From contig NZ_PDJI01000004.1 of assembly GCF_002563695.1 (NCBI RefSeq), forward strand, positions 3,658,001-3,722,000: a stretch of 64,000 bases of DNA. The letters run 5' to 3'. Of this stretch, positions 33,334 through 41,751 are shown one piece after another (position 1 is the first letter of the stretch; the number at the start of each line of letters is the position of its first letter). The notes beneath the pieces were generated by a model, which worked only from the letters and a program-made list of their open reading frames with translations, had not been told where the DNA came from and made no database searches. Position numbers and translations under genes: made by a program. The stretch is from Georgenia soli (lineage in GTDB: Bacteria > Actinomycetota > Actinomycetes > Actinomycetales > Actinomycetaceae).

Positions 33334-34179
33334 ATGGAGCTGACGCACTCCTTCACCGTCCCGGCCGACCCGGACCGGGCGTGGCAGCTGCTCACCGACC
33401 TGCACCGGGTGGGCAGCTGCTTCCCCGGCGCGACGGTCACCGAGGCCGACGCCGAGCAGTTCTCCGGGACCGTCAAGGTCAAGCTCGGGCCCATCGCCCT
33501 GACGTACGCGGGGTCCGGGAAGTTCGTCGAGCGCGACGACGCCGGACACCGGGCCGTCATCGAGGCCCGGGGCAAGGACAGGCGCGGCAACGGCACCGCG
33601 TCGGCGACGGTGACGGTGTCGCTGACCGGCGACGGCAACGGCACCCGGGCGGAGGTCCTCACGGACCTGTCGGTCACGGGCAAGCCGGCCCAGTTCGGCC
33701 GGGGCGTGATGCAGGACGTCTCCGACAAGCTGCTCGGGCAGTTCGTCGCCTGCATCGAGGGTCAGTTCGCGGAGAGCGGCGACGGTGAGGCCACGCGCAC
33801 CCGTCCGGCGGTGCCGGCTGCCGTCTCCGCCGGCGCCGGGGACGGTGCCACCGCGGAGCCGGACGGCGGGACGGGCGCGGAGTCGGACGCGGCGGCGTCC
33901 GACGGCGTTCCGGTGACGTCACCGCCGCGGGCGGCCCCGTCACCCTCGCCGCAGGCGGCGCCGGCGGAGCGACCGCAGCGCGCCGCCGACGGCGCCCCGC
34001 GTCCCGCGCCCTCCTCCGCGCCGCGCCGGGAACCGACCGCGACGCCGCCGGGCGACGACGCCATCGACCTCGGGTCCGCCGTCCTGCCCGTGCTGCTCCA
34101 GCGGTACGCGGGGGCGCTCGCCGTCGGGGTCGCGGGGTTCGCGGCCGGCGTCCTCGTCGGCCGGGCCGGCCGCCGCTGA
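33334..34179 (+). CDS. CoxG-like SRPBCC protein with C-terminal membrane anchor
   Basis: 281-residue protein. Residues 1-150 form a CoxG/SRPBCC domain (LTHSFTVPADPDRAWQLLTDLHRVGSCFPGA, then GKPAQFGRGVMQDVSDKLLGQF). About 90 residues of Ala/Pro/Ser/Gly-rich linker follow, and a hydrophobic segment near the C-terminus (YAGALAVGVAGFAAGVLVGR) is a likely anchor. CoxG helps fix CO dehydrogenase to the membrane in Oligotropha; the tail anchor here suits that. Last gene of the plus-strand series, followed by a strong hairpin. Confidence 0.87.
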   Translation: MELTHSFTVPADPDRAWQLLTDLHRVGSCFPGATVTEADAEQFSGTVKVKLGPIALTYAGSGKFVERDDAGHRAVIEARGKDRRGNGTASATVTVSLTGDGNGTRAEVLTDLSVTGKPAQFGRGVMQDVSDKLLGQFVACIEGQFAESGDGEATRTRPAVPAAVSAGAGDGATAEPDGGTGAESDAAASDGVPVTSPPRAAPSPSPQAAPAERPQRAADGAPRPAPSSAPRREPTATPPGDDAIDLGSAVLPVLLQRYAGALAVGVAGFAAGVLVGRAGRR

Positions 34180-34187
34180 GCGCGGCA

Positions 34188-34240
34188 CGCCCTCGGGCCG
34201 CCTCGGTCGGCGCCGCGCCGTCAGGTCCGGCCCGAGGGCG
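34188..34240. terminator. Bidirectional terminator hairpin
   Basis: Perfect 13-bp arms CGCCCTCGGGCCG and CGGCCCGAGGGCG around a 27-base loop. It lies between the convergent coxG-like gene and the alpha/beta hydrolase gene, 8 and 14 bp from their stops. Confidence 0.75.
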
Positions 34241-34254
34241 CCCCCGACGTGGCG

Positions 34255-35202
34255 TCAGCCTCGGCCGACGGCGGCCCCGACCTGCCGGACGGCCCAGTCG
34301 GTGACCAGCCTGACCACGCGGTCGTCGAGCGGCCGGCGCACCTCCTTCTTGTAGGCGCTCAGTGACGCAGGTCCGTCCTGACGGCGCAGGATGTGGGTGA
34401 CGTCAGGGACCTCGTGCGTCTCCACGGCAGCCGGCACGGTGCTCGCGATGGTGGCGAGGTCGCCGACCGGCGTCTGGAGGTCCTTGGTGCCCGTGACCGC
34501 CAGGACGGGGACGTGGATGCGGGCGAGGTCGACGCGCGGGTCGTAGGCCATGAACTCCCGGTGCCAGCGGGCGTTGAGCCGGGTGCCGTCGACGCGGGCC
34601 ACGTCCGTCGTCGTCGCCCTGATCGTCCGGTGGTTCTTCGCGACCCGCTTCTCCAGGTCGGTGCGCATCAGTCGCAGGACCGCACGCACCGCAGCGGGCA
34701 GCGTCGGCGCGATCTGGCGGGCCTGCCAGCGCAGCAGCTCCTCCCCGGGCGTCGCCGAGCCGGAGAGGAGAACCACCCCGGCGGGCACGCCCGAGCGTGC
34801 CGCGACCATGCCGGCGAGCAGCGCCCCCTCGCTGTGACCGAGCACCAGCACGCGCTCGGGATCGACGCCGGGCGCGGCGGCGAGCACCTCGAGCGCGGCC
34901 TCGGCGTCGTCCGCGCCGTCGAGGAACCCGGCGCTGCGGAACTCCCCGGTGCTGGCGCCCACGCCGCGCTTGTCGTAGCGCAGGGTCGCCAGGCCGGCGC
35001 CGGCCAGCGCCCGCGCGAGCTGCCCGGTGACGTCCAGGGGAAGCCTCTTGACGTTGGAGTCCCGGTCCACGGGGCCGGAGCCCGGAACGAGGAGGACCGC
35101 CGGGAACGGGCCCGCCCCCTCCGGGACGGTGAGGGTCCCGGCCAGGATGTGCTCGCCGGAGCGGATGCTGATCTCGGCCGTGTCGGTCCGTGTCGCGGTC
35201 AT
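34255..35202 (-). CDS. Alpha/beta hydrolase
   Basis: 315-residue alpha/beta hydrolase of the Hydrolase_4/serine aminopeptidase S33 type. The oxyanion region is LLVPGSGPVDRD, the nucleophile elbow GHSEG, the acid probably in TGTKDLQTP, and the His in VTHILRR. LRYDKRGVGASTG is typical of this group. Esterase or lipase-like activity is likely; substrate unknown. It is divergent from an HTH regulator and the pair share a palindromic operator, so it is probably controlled by that regulator. Confidence 0.85.
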   Translation of the reverse strand: MTATRTDTAEISIRSGEHILAGTLTVPEGAGPFPAVLLVPGSGPVDRDSNVKRLPLDVTGQLARALAGAGLATLRYDKRGVGASTGEFRSAGFLDGADDAEAALEVLAAAPGVDPERVLVLGHSEGALLAGMVAARSGVPAGVVLLSGSATPGEELLRWQARQIAPTLPAAVRAVLRLMRTDLEKRVAKNHRTIRATTTDVARVDGTRLNARWHREFMAYDPRVDLARIHVPVLAVTGTKDLQTPVGDLATIASTVPAAVETHEVPDVTHILRRQDGPASLSAYKKEVRRPLDDRVVRLVTDWAVRQVGAAVGRG

Positions 35203-35257
35203 GTCGGTCCTTCGGGGAGTGCCAGCGGCTCGGGCGCCGCCGGTCTGGCGCTGCTAT

Positions 35258-35277
35258 CGTTCCCACAAGTGAGAACG
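35258..35277. promoter_or_regulatory. Palindromic operator between hydrolase and HTH regulator
   Basis: CGTTCNCACNNGTGNGAACG: 16 of 20 positions are symmetric. It lies in the 106-bp divergent region. A second ATCGTTCCC half-site copy (35283-35291, first copy 35256-35264) follows close to the regulator's ribosome site. Confidence 0.6.
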
Positions 35278-35308
35278 GTGTCATCGTTCCCGAGGAGGAG
35301 ATGGGCTC

Positions 35309-35875
35309 GTGCGCCCGACGGAGATCCTTCTGCACCCCGTCCGGCTGCAGGTCGTCCACGCCTTCCTCGGCGGACGCTCGCTGACGACGGCTGACCTGCG
35401 CCGGGAGCTTCCGGAGGTCCCGGCCGCCACCCTGTACCGCCAGGTCGCGGCGCTGGTGGCGGGCGGGGTGCTCGAGACGGTCGCCGAACGGCCGGTGCGC
35501 GGCGCCGTCGAACGGACCTACCGGCTCGCCGCCGACGCGCCGGTCGCGGTCGGCTCGGAGGACGCGCAGGGCATGAGCCGGCGCGACCACGAGCAGGCGT
35601 TCCTCACGTTCGCACTCGGGCTCGTCGCGGACCACGACCGGTACGTCGCCGGGGAGGACGTCGACCTGGCGCGCGACCAGGTGGGCTACCGCCGCGCCGC
35701 CCTCCACCTGAGCGACGAGGAGACCGCGCGGCTCGTCGCCGACCTGCGTGCCGTCGTCGCCCCTTACCGCGAGCTGCCGCCGGCGCAGGGGAGGAGGCGG
35801 CGGATCCTCGCCACCGTGCTGCTGCCCGCCGACCCGCCCGAGACGGTCAGTGGATGCCCGCCATCTTCCGGGTGA
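35309..35875 (+). CDS. Helix-turn-helix transcriptional regulator
   Basis: 188-residue ArsR/HTH_20-like regulator. The N-terminal winged helix covers LHPVRLQVVHAFLGGRSLTT, then ELPEVPAATLYRQVAALVAGGVL and a wing ending in ERTYRLA. The C-terminal half is helical (HEQAFLTFALGLVADHDRYVAG) and may bind a ligand or dimerise. GTG start with GAGGAGGAG about 8 bases upstream. It is divergent from the alpha/beta hydrolase. Its last 29 bp overlap the 3' end of the POT transporter gene on the other strand. Confidence 0.78.
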   Translation: MRPTEILLHPVRLQVVHAFLGGRSLTTADLRRELPEVPAATLYRQVAALVAGGVLETVAERPVRGAVERTYRLAADAPVAVGSEDAQGMSRRDHEQAFLTFALGLVADHDRYVAGEDVDLARDQVGYRRAALHLSDEETARLVADLRAVVAPYRELPPAQGRRRRILATVLLPADPPETVSGCPPSSG

Positions 35876-37343
35876 TCCACCGGTTCATCACGGCGATCAC
35901 GATGCCGATGACGATGGAGGTACCGCCGAGGAACAGGAAGTAGGGCACCTCGTTGTTCGGGTCGTAGAACCGTGCGAGCCAGCCGGCGGCGGCGGAGCCG
36001 ACGGCGACGGAGAGGAAGAACAGCGCGATCATCTGCGTGTGGAACGCCCGGGGCGCCAGCTTCGTGGAGAGTGACTGCCCCACCGGCGAGAGGAACAGCT
36101 CGGCCATCGTGAACAGGAACAGGATCAGCACCAGCCAGAGCAGCGGCGTGCTGTTCGCGCCCCCGCCGGCATAGGGGATGAAGAGCAGGAACGCGACGCC
36201 CATCACCATGGTCCCGATCGCGAACTTCCACGGGGAGGTCGGCTGGCGCGGCCCCATGCGCTGCCACATCGCCGCGAAGACGCCGGCGAAGATGATGATG
36301 AAGATGGGGTTGATGGACTGCACCCAGCTCGGCGGCATGGTCCAGCCGAAGAACGTGCGGTCCAGGCGCTGGTCGGCGTAGACCGAGACCACCGTGAACT
36401 GCTGCTGGAAGAGCGACCAGAACGCGGCGCTGGCGATGAACATCGGGATGAACGAGACGACGCGGCCGCGCTCGATCTCGTCGATCTTGCGCGAGCGCAG
36501 CATGAGGGTGAACAGCGCCACCGCCGCGAGGAGCGTCAGGACGACGACGATCGCGGCGAGACGTTCAGCGGTGATGACACCGAGCAGGGAGAGGGCGGCG
36601 ACCACCACGACGACGGCGATCGCGACGCCCGCGTACCGCACGCGCTGGTTCGTGGGCAGCGGGTTGGTGACCTCGTGGCCCGCCGACCCGATGGTCGAGC
36701 GGCGCAGGATGAGGTACTGCACCAGACCCGCAGCCATGCCGAGGGCCGCGAGCCCGAAGCCCCAGTGGAAGCCCTGCATCTTCCACAGCAGGCCGGTGAG
36801 CAGCGGACCGATGAGGGCACCGAGGTTGACGCCCATGTAGTAGATGGAGAACCCGGCGTCGCGCCGTGTGTCGTCCGGCTCGTACATGTCGCCGAGCACG
36901 GAGCTGGTCGTCGCCTTGAGTGTCCCGGAGCCGAACGCGATGCAGACCAGGCCGATCCCCACCCCCAGGAAGCCGGGAACGACGGCCAGCGAGATGTGCC
37001 CGCACATGATGAGGACGGCGGCGCCCAGCAGCGTGTGCTCGGCGCCGAAGAGCCGGTCGGACACCCAGGCGCCGAGGATGGCCGAGAGGTACACCAGCCC
37101 GCCGTACGCACCGACGATCGAGGTCGCTGCCGCCTCGGAGAGGCCCAGCCCGCCCTGGGTGGCGGAGTAGTACAGGTAGAAGATGAGGATGCCCTGCATC
37201 CCGTAGAAGCTGAACCGCTCCCACATCTCCACGCCGGCGAGGTTCGCCAGGCCGGGCGGGTGACCGAAGAACGAGCGGGGCTTTCCCTGCGGGGCGCCGG
37301 GGTCCGGCAGGGGGGTCGTGGGTGCGGGTGCGTCGCGGTCCAC
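35847..37343 (-). CDS. POT-family peptide:H+ symporter
   Basis: About 498-residue proton-dependent oligopeptide transporter with 12-14 hydrophobic segments. The family signature ERFSFYGMQGILIFYLYY (the E-x-x-E-R-F-x-Y-Y-type region of TM1) is near the N-terminus, with GAWVSDRLFGAEHTLL and FSIYYMGVNLGALIGPLLTG (PTR2 signature). It imports di- and tripeptides. GTG 37343 is preferred since upstream codons look non-coding, but the frame is open to another GTG at 37397. The 3' end overlaps the convergent regulator by 29 bp. Confidence 0.88.
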   Translation of the reverse strand: MDRDAPAPTTPLPDPGAPQGKPRSFFGHPPGLANLAGVEMWERFSFYGMQGILIFYLYYSATQGGLGLSEAAATSIVGAYGGLVYLSAILGAWVSDRLFGAEHTLLGAAVLIMCGHISLAVVPGFLGVGIGLVCIAFGSGTLKATTSSVLGDMYEPDDTRRDAGFSIYYMGVNLGALIGPLLTGLLWKMQGFHWGFGLAALGMAAGLVQYLILRRSTIGSAGHEVTNPLPTNQRVRYAGVAIAVVVVVAALSLLGVITAERLAAIVVVLTLLAAVALFTLMLRSRKIDEIERGRVVSFIPMFIASAAFWSLFQQQFTVVSVYADQRLDRTFFGWTMPPSWVQSINPIFIIIFAGVFAAMWQRMGPRQPTSPWKFAIGTMVMGVAFLLFIPYAGGGANSTPLLWLVLILFLFTMAELFLSPVGQSLSTKLAPRAFHTQMIALFFLSVAVGSAAAGWLARFYDPNNEVPYFLFLGGTSIVIGIVIAVMNRWITRKMAGIH

Positions 37344-37479
37344 CAGACGAGAGTCGCACGCGTACCGGCGGTGCGCTACCCCGGGCGATGGCGGCACCGC
37401 CGAGCCCGCTCCGGTCCCGCGCCCCGACGGCGGACGCGCATGTCCGTCGTCCGCCGCCCCTGGCCACCCCGTCGCGGCC

Positions 37480-37518
37480 CGACGGCGCCCGTGCGGTCCG
37501 CGCGCACGGGCGCCGTCG
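37480..37518 (-). terminator. Strong terminator hairpin
   Basis: Perfect 16-bp arms CGACGGCGCCCGTGCG and CGCACGGGCGCCGTCG with a 7-base loop, 31 bp beyond the stop of the minus-strand gene at 37550. Confidence 0.75.
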
Positions 37519-37549
37519 TCTCAGCGGTCGCCGAGGACCGCGAGGGTCG

Positions 37550-38389
37550 CTACGACCCGAGCGTCGCCGTGACCTTGAAGCGCTCGGCGAGCTCGACGTC
37601 GACCGCGGTGACGTGGGCGCCGGCGAAGGTCTGCTTCTTCAGGTCGATCGTCCGGTTGCGGTACCGACCCAGCATCGACTCGATGATGCCGCCGGCGAGC
37701 TTGCCGATCATGCCGCCCGCCTTCGCCGTCAGCTCCTCGACGTGGACGACCATGTCCTCGTCCAGCCGGAGCTGGGCGTGCCCGGTGACGTTGGCGGAGG
37801 CGATCCCCTTCGTCACCTTGGCCTCGAGGTCCACGCTCCAGCGGTTCGGGCCCGTGGTCCGCGGGGTGACCTTGACGTCCTTGATCGTGACGCCCTTCTT
37901 CTTCCCCACCTCGGCGGCCACGGTCGTGGCGGCGGCGCTGACGGCGGCGACCTCTCCCTCGACCACCGCGCGGCCGGAGGTCGAACCGGTGGTGGACCGC
38001 TCGTCACGGAACGCGAGCCAGAGCTGGGCCGAGTCGTCGTGCAGCCACGTGGCGGGCACGTGGTTCGCCTCCACCTGCACGGAGACCGGGGCGCCGAAGG
38101 CGGTCACCGGCTGCCCGACGAGGGTGAACGACTGCAGCTCGGCGGGCGTGCCGCCGGCGGTGGACCGCGGCGGGCGCAGGCTGATCGACGTGCGGGAGAG
38201 GTAACGGTTGTCGATGACGCTGCCGGAGAGGTCGACGTTGAGGACGTCGACCGCGTCCGGGGAGGTCATCTCCGCGGTGACGGTGACGTCGCTCTCGCGC
38301 AGGTGCAGGGAGTCGCGGAGCGACCCGGCGACCCGCCGGGCGAGGTCGTCACCATCGACCGGGATCTCACCGGCGCCTGCAGGGATCAT
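37550..38389 (-). CDS. Hypothetical protein, possible DUF2993/LmeA-like lipid-binding fold
   Basis: 279-residue protein without signal peptide or membrane segment. The pattern of alternating amphipathic strands (VTVTAEMTSPDAVDVLNVDLSGSVI, FGAPVSVQVEANHVPATWL, IKDVKVTPR, WSVDLEAKVTKGIASANV) and the terminal AHVTAVDVELAERFKVTATLG recall LmeA/DUF2993 proteins that bind phosphoinositides or other lipids in actinobacteria. I cannot confirm the family. It is a single gene with its own terminator, divergent in position from no clear partner (the next gene upstream is on the same strand 159 bp away). Confidence 0.55.
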   Translation of the reverse strand: MIPAGAGEIPVDGDDLARRVAGSLRDSLHLRESDVTVTAEMTSPDAVDVLNVDLSGSVIDNRYLSRTSISLRPPRSTAGGTPAELQSFTLVGQPVTAFGAPVSVQVEANHVPATWLHDDSAQLWLAFRDERSTTGSTSGRAVVEGEVAAVSAAATTVAAEVGKKKGVTIKDVKVTPRTTGPNRWSVDLEAKVTKGIASANVTGHAQLRLDEDMVVHVEELTAKAGGMIGKLAGGIIESMLGRYRNRTIDLKKQTFAGAHVTAVDVELAERFKVTATLGS

Positions 38390-38547
38390 GTGTGCTCCTC
38401 ATGAATTCGGGTCGCCGCATCGTGCGACCGCTGGGCTCGACGAAAGTCCCGTCGATGCTACGCAGCCGGAGCGGCGCCCGCGCCACCGGGGGGCCGCCCC
38501 GCCGTGGCTCCGCCTCCTCGTCCTGCCGCGCCGGCAGAGGCCCGAGG

Positions 38548-39183
38548 TCAGTCCGGCCCCACGTGGGCGACCACCCAATCGGCGAGCGGCCGGAGCTCCC
38601 CCCACATCTGCTGCACGTGGTCCAGAGCCTCGGGGGTGGGCAGCCACTCCGGCGTGCCGACGTTGGTGACCGCCATCAGCTCCTTCCGTCGCAGCAGGTC
38701 GATGCGGGGGTGGTCGGCCGGGTAGCCGCGGGGCCGGGTCTTCAGTGCGGCGCCCTCGATGACGTATCCCCGGCCGACGAGGGAGGAGACGATGCCCTCC
38801 AGCGCGGCTCCGGCGTCGGAGGCGACCGCATTGCGGAAGCGGTCGGTCTGGGCGGGGGAGTGCGCGCGGAAGCCGCCGCCGACGGTGAGCCCGTCGGCGT
38901 CGAGCGCGACGTAGTAGCCGAGGGCGGGCGCGGGACCGGCGGTCGCCCCCTGGTGGGTCTTGTACGGCGACCTGTCCCGGGCGAACCGCAGGTCGCGATA
39001 GGGACGGAAGACCACGGCGGGGCCGAACTCGGGCTCGAGCGCAGCGACGAGCGCGCGCATGGGGCCCTGCACGTCGTGCTCCCAGCGCTCCTTGTTGGCC
39101 GCCCAGAAGTCGCGGGTGTTGTGACGCTCGAGCTCGGCGTAGAACTGCGGGCCCCAGGCGGGGAAGCCGGTGAAGTCGGCCAT
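38548..39183 (-). CDS. DUF2461 family protein
   Basis: 211-residue protein of the DUF2461/TIGR02453 family. It has FPAWGPQFYAELERHNTRDFWAANKERWE at the start, then FRPYRDLRFARDRSPYKTHQG and a GYYVALDADGLTVGGGFR region, all family hallmarks. Function is unknown. ATG 39183 gives the common N-terminus; two ATG codons just upstream are in frame. Monocistronic. Confidence 0.85.
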   Translation of the reverse strand: MADFTGFPAWGPQFYAELERHNTRDFWAANKERWEHDVQGPMRALVAALEPEFGPAVVFRPYRDLRFARDRSPYKTHQGATAGPAPALGYYVALDADGLTVGGGFRAHSPAQTDRFRNAVASDAGAALEGIVSSLVGRGYVIEGAALKTRPRGYPADHPRIDLLRRKELMAVTNVGTPEWLPTPEALDHVQQMWGELRPLADWVVAHVGPD

Positions 39184-39650
39184 GGGTCTCATCATGCCCG
39201 GCCGGCAGGAAGTCGAACCCCCATTTCCCTGCGCCCGGTACACCCTCCGCCCTATCCTCGGCAGTGGCTTTTGTCCCACCATCCGTCCAAAACCGGTGGC
39301 ACGCTTGCGGACGGAAACGGGGCTCGGGGCCAGGCCGTCCTCGTGCTGCGGACGGCCGCCCCGGGGGAGCACGCTCACCCGCGGAAGTGCGACGTGACCC
39401 GCCCGGTCACGTGAGGCCACCGCGGGCGGCCGAGCGGGGACGGGGTGGCGCGCCACCCCGTCCCGGACCGCGGCTCGCCCGCCCGCCTGGACGTCACGTC
39501 CGAACGGCGGGCTCCTCCCGCCGCGCGGAGTCGCCGGTCCCTCCAGCCGTGCACTGTGGACGACCCGGGCCGCCGCCATGACGTTGTGGATCGCGCCGAA
39601 CGGTGGCCGCGCCCCAGCCGTAGCGTCCACGGGGACGAAAGGAGAGGGCG
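39184..39650. other. Gene-free divergent region with a perfect palindrome
   Basis: 467 bp between divergent DUF2461 and DUF4262 genes. I find no credible coding frame. It holds a TTTTGTCC/GTCCAAAACC stretch near 39266-39296, the 28-bp palindrome at 39437-39464 and, at the right end, a TAGCGT -10-like element about 25 bp before the AAGGAG ribosome site of the DUF4262 gene. Confidence 0.5.
39437..39464. repeat. 28-bp perfect palindrome
   Basis: Half-sites GGGACGGGGTGGCG and CGCCACCCCGTCCC are exact reverse complements with no spacer. In RNA this gives a hairpin of at least 12 bp. It lies between divergent genes, where no terminator is expected. Confidence 0.8.
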
Positions 39651-40154
39651 ATGTCGGGAACGGAAGAGGCCAGGATCGCGGCGTGGCTGGACCAGCAGGC
39701 CCAGCTCGTGGGGCAGCACATCCGGGAGACCGGGGTCCACCTGGAGTACGTCATCGGGGACTTCGAGGCCGGGCGGACGTCGTTGTGCTACACGATCGGA
39801 CTGTTCGGCGTCGGCCACCCCGAGCTGCTGGCCACAGGGCTGAACATGCACAACGCGCAGGGCCTGCTGAACGACCTGTCCCGCCAGGTCTACGAGGGGC
39901 GCCAGCTGGTCCCCGGCGAGGTGGTGACGTTCGAGCACTGGCAGCACCGGGTCTTCGTCGAGGAGTCTCCCAACCCCGGCGAGATCGTCTTCGCCGCCAA
40001 CCTTCACTACCAGCGGCCGGCGGAGCACTCCGTCCCCGTGCTGCAGCTGACCACGGACGACGTCCTCGGCAACTTCCCGTGGGACCCGGGCTACTCGGTG
40101 GACGCGTGGCGACAGCCGCGGCCCGGGACGTTCGACGCCTACCTCAGGGAGTGA
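39651..40154 (+). CDS. DUF4262 domain protein
   Basis: 167-residue soluble protein. The DUF4262 core is seen as CYTIGLFGVGHPELLATGL and GEVVTFEHWQHRVF..., with a PWDPGYS near the end. Family function is unknown; members are common in actinobacteria. AAGGAGAG precedes the ATG by 6 bp. The last 16 bp overlap the stop region of a GNAT remnant on the other strand. Confidence 0.85.
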   Translation: MSGTEEARIAAWLDQQAQLVGQHIRETGVHLEYVIGDFEAGRTSLCYTIGLFGVGHPELLATGLNMHNAQGLLNDLSRQVYEGRQLVPGEVVTFEHWQHRVFVEESPNPGEIVFAANLHYQRPAEHSVPVLQLTTDDVLGNFPWDPGYSVDAWRQPRPGTFDAYLRE

Positions 40155-40330
40155 CTCCTCACGGCGCGGTTGACCCACACCGCCGTGACCTCCATGCCGA
40201 CGCGCTGGTAGAGCCCGAGCGCACCGGTGCGGGAGTCCGTGGCCAGCTCCGAGCGGGTCGCGCCCTGCTCACGGGCACGCTGGAACGCGTCGGCGAGGAG
40301 CGCTCTGCCGCGCCGGCAGCCGGTTCGACG
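40139..40330 (-). pseudogene. C-terminal remnant of a GNAT acetyltransferase
   Basis: About 63 codons reading GRALLADAFQRAREQGA, then LATDSRTGALGLYQRVGMEV and TAVWVNRAV, ending at TAG. These are the last third of a GNAT fold: the acetyl-CoA-binding helix 3 (normally R/Q-x-x-G-x-G/A, here GCRRGRALL) and strands 6-7 with N/TxxALxLYxxxGM. No N-terminal half or start codon lies upstream; the frame runs into the CueP gene region in antisense. A decayed gene is the simplest reading. Confidence 0.6.
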
Positions 40331-40429
40331 CTCCGTGGACGTGACCTTCGGCCCATACCGGGCGCATCGGACAATGCCATTGTTACGGACGGTGATGAAC
40401 CCGCGGGGTTCGGGAACGGAGGAGAGACG

Positions 40430-41032
40430 ATGGTGCGACGACTGACCGTGGCGGTGGCCGGAGCGGCGCTGCTGCTGGCGGGCTGCTCCACGGAACCGGC
40501 ACCGCAGGCGGCCGGGAACGGGGCGGCGACCGCGAGCGAGGCTCCGGCGTCGGGCGTCGACGCCAGCCTCGCGGCCTACGACCTCGACGGTCGGCCGGCG
40601 AAGGACGTCATCGACGAGCTCGACCGCCTGCCGGTGGCCGAGCGCCCCGCGGACCTCATGGCGTCCGTCCGCGTCGACCAGCTCGTGGTCTCCACCGGGC
40701 AGGAGGAGGCTGCGCTCGAGCTGCCCGAGGACCAGTTCTACCTGTCCGTGGCGCCGTTCGTGGACCAGACGCACGAGTGCTTCTACCACTCGCTCACCAC
40801 CTGCAAGGGCGAGCTCGGGGGCAAGGACGTCGAGGTGACGATCGTGGACGACGCGGGCGAGGTGCTCGTCGACGAGCAGACCACCACCTACGACAACGGG
40901 TTCGTCGGTTTCTGGCTGCCGCGTGACATCGACGGCACGCTGACGGTCTCCTACGACGGCAAGGTCGGCGAGGTGGACTTCTCCACCCGGGAGGACAGCC
41001 CGACCTGCGTCACCACGCTGCAGCTGGCCTGA
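40430..41032 (+). CDS. CueP-family copper-binding lipoprotein
   Basis: 200-residue exported lipoprotein: a signal peptide with lipobox LLAG-C19, then an Ala/Pro-rich spacer, then the CueP domain (DVIDELDRLPVAERPADLMASVR, YLSVAPFVDQTHECFYHSLTTC and GFVGFWLPRDI). The three conserved cysteines of CueP are present (HEC, TTC and the late PTC), as needed for Cu binding. CueP binds copper outside the cytoplasmic membrane and contributes to copper resistance in Salmonella; the lipid-anchored form is common in actinobacteria. GGAGGAGAG precedes the ATG. Confidence 0.9.
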   Translation: MVRRLTVAVAGAALLLAGCSTEPAPQAAGNGAATASEAPASGVDASLAAYDLDGRPAKDVIDELDRLPVAERPADLMASVRVDQLVVSTGQEEAALELPEDQFYLSVAPFVDQTHECFYHSLTTCKGELGGKDVEVTIVDDAGEVLVDEQTTTYDNGFVGFWLPRDIDGTLTVSYDGKVGEVDFSTREDSPTCVTTLQLA

Positions 41033-41051
41033 CCGCACCCCTCGCCGCTCG

Positions 41052-41363
41052 TCACAGGAGGATGCCCGCGATCAGGGCGAGCACGGCAAGGGCGGCGATG
41101 ACCTTGGCGGGGCGCACCCACCAGCCGCCGGGAAAGAGGAGCCACCAGGACGCGACGACCCCCGCCGCGACCGTCAGTGCCGCCGCCAGGTACCAGACCG
41201 GCCCGGGGACGTCCGCGCCGGAGCCGGGCTGGTCGGCCCGGGTCCCGGCCACGACGAAGACGAACGACAGCACGCTCGTCACGACGGCGATGGCCGCGAA
41301 CACCGGGCCGTGGTTGGCCGGGCGGGCAGGGTTGCGCTGCTGCTCGGGCGTCGGCGCGTCCAT
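41052..41363 (-). CDS. Small membrane protein, hypothetical
   Basis: 103 residues with a polar Gln/Pro/Asn-rich N-terminus and three hydrophobic segments (VFAAIAVVTSVLSFVFVVAG, VWYLAAALTVAAGVVASWWLLF, VIAALAVLALIAGILL). No family recognised. The ATG is chosen because the frame upstream loses protein-like composition. Convergent with the CueP gene, 19 bp apart. Confidence 0.6.
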   Translation of the reverse strand: MDAPTPEQQRNPARPANHGPVFAAIAVVTSVLSFVFVVAGTRADQPGSGADVPGPVWYLAAALTVAAGVVASWWLLFPGGWWVRPAKVIAALAVLALIAGILL

Positions 41364-41517
41364 GGGAAATGATGTGCGCCGGGCCCGCCGGGGGGTCCGG
41401 CGCCACGCCGACGACGGGACGTCGAAGTCAGCGTCGTCCGATGCGTAGGGCCGCCGTCCGGGACCGCGCCGTGGACCCGGGTCGCGACAACTGCCGGCCC
41501 CACCTAGCCTTCGGGGC

Positions 41518-41751
41518 GTGAAGAACAACGAAACACCTGTCTCCGACGCCGAGACGAGTCTCGGGGACAGCACCGCGCCGGTCGACGTCGACCGGCTGGT
41601 CGCCGGCGCCTTCTTCTTCCGAGAGCTCACCGCCGCCCAGTGGGACGAGTACGTCAGCGCCCGGGTGGCGCTGCGCCGGACCCCCGGCGCGCTGGTCGAC
41701 GAGCTGGACTTCGTGGCCGAGCTCGTCGAGCGCGACCGCGCGACGGCCTAG
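41518..41751 (+). CDS. Small acidic hypothetical protein
   Basis: 77 residues, Asp/Glu/Val-rich, no signal peptide or membrane segment (DVDRLVAGAFFFRELTAAQW, then ARVALRRTPGALVDELDF). No family recognised. GTG start without ribosome site; TAGCCT lies about 8 bp upstream, fitting a leaderless transcript as common in actinobacteria. Evidence is codon composition and clean start/stop only. Confidence 0.5.
   Translation: MKNNETPVSDAETSLGDSTAPVDVDRLVAGAFFFRELTAAQWDEYVSARVALRRTPGALVDELDFVAELVERDRATA

Noticed and set aside
39200-39260. tRNA-like GGGGGTTCGACTTCC on the minus strand
   Set aside because: The flanks do not pair into a T stem and no acceptor, D or anticodon stem could be built.
41518-41751. 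Toxin-antitoxin component
   Set aside because: The small acidic protein has no partner gene and no recognisable antitoxin fold.
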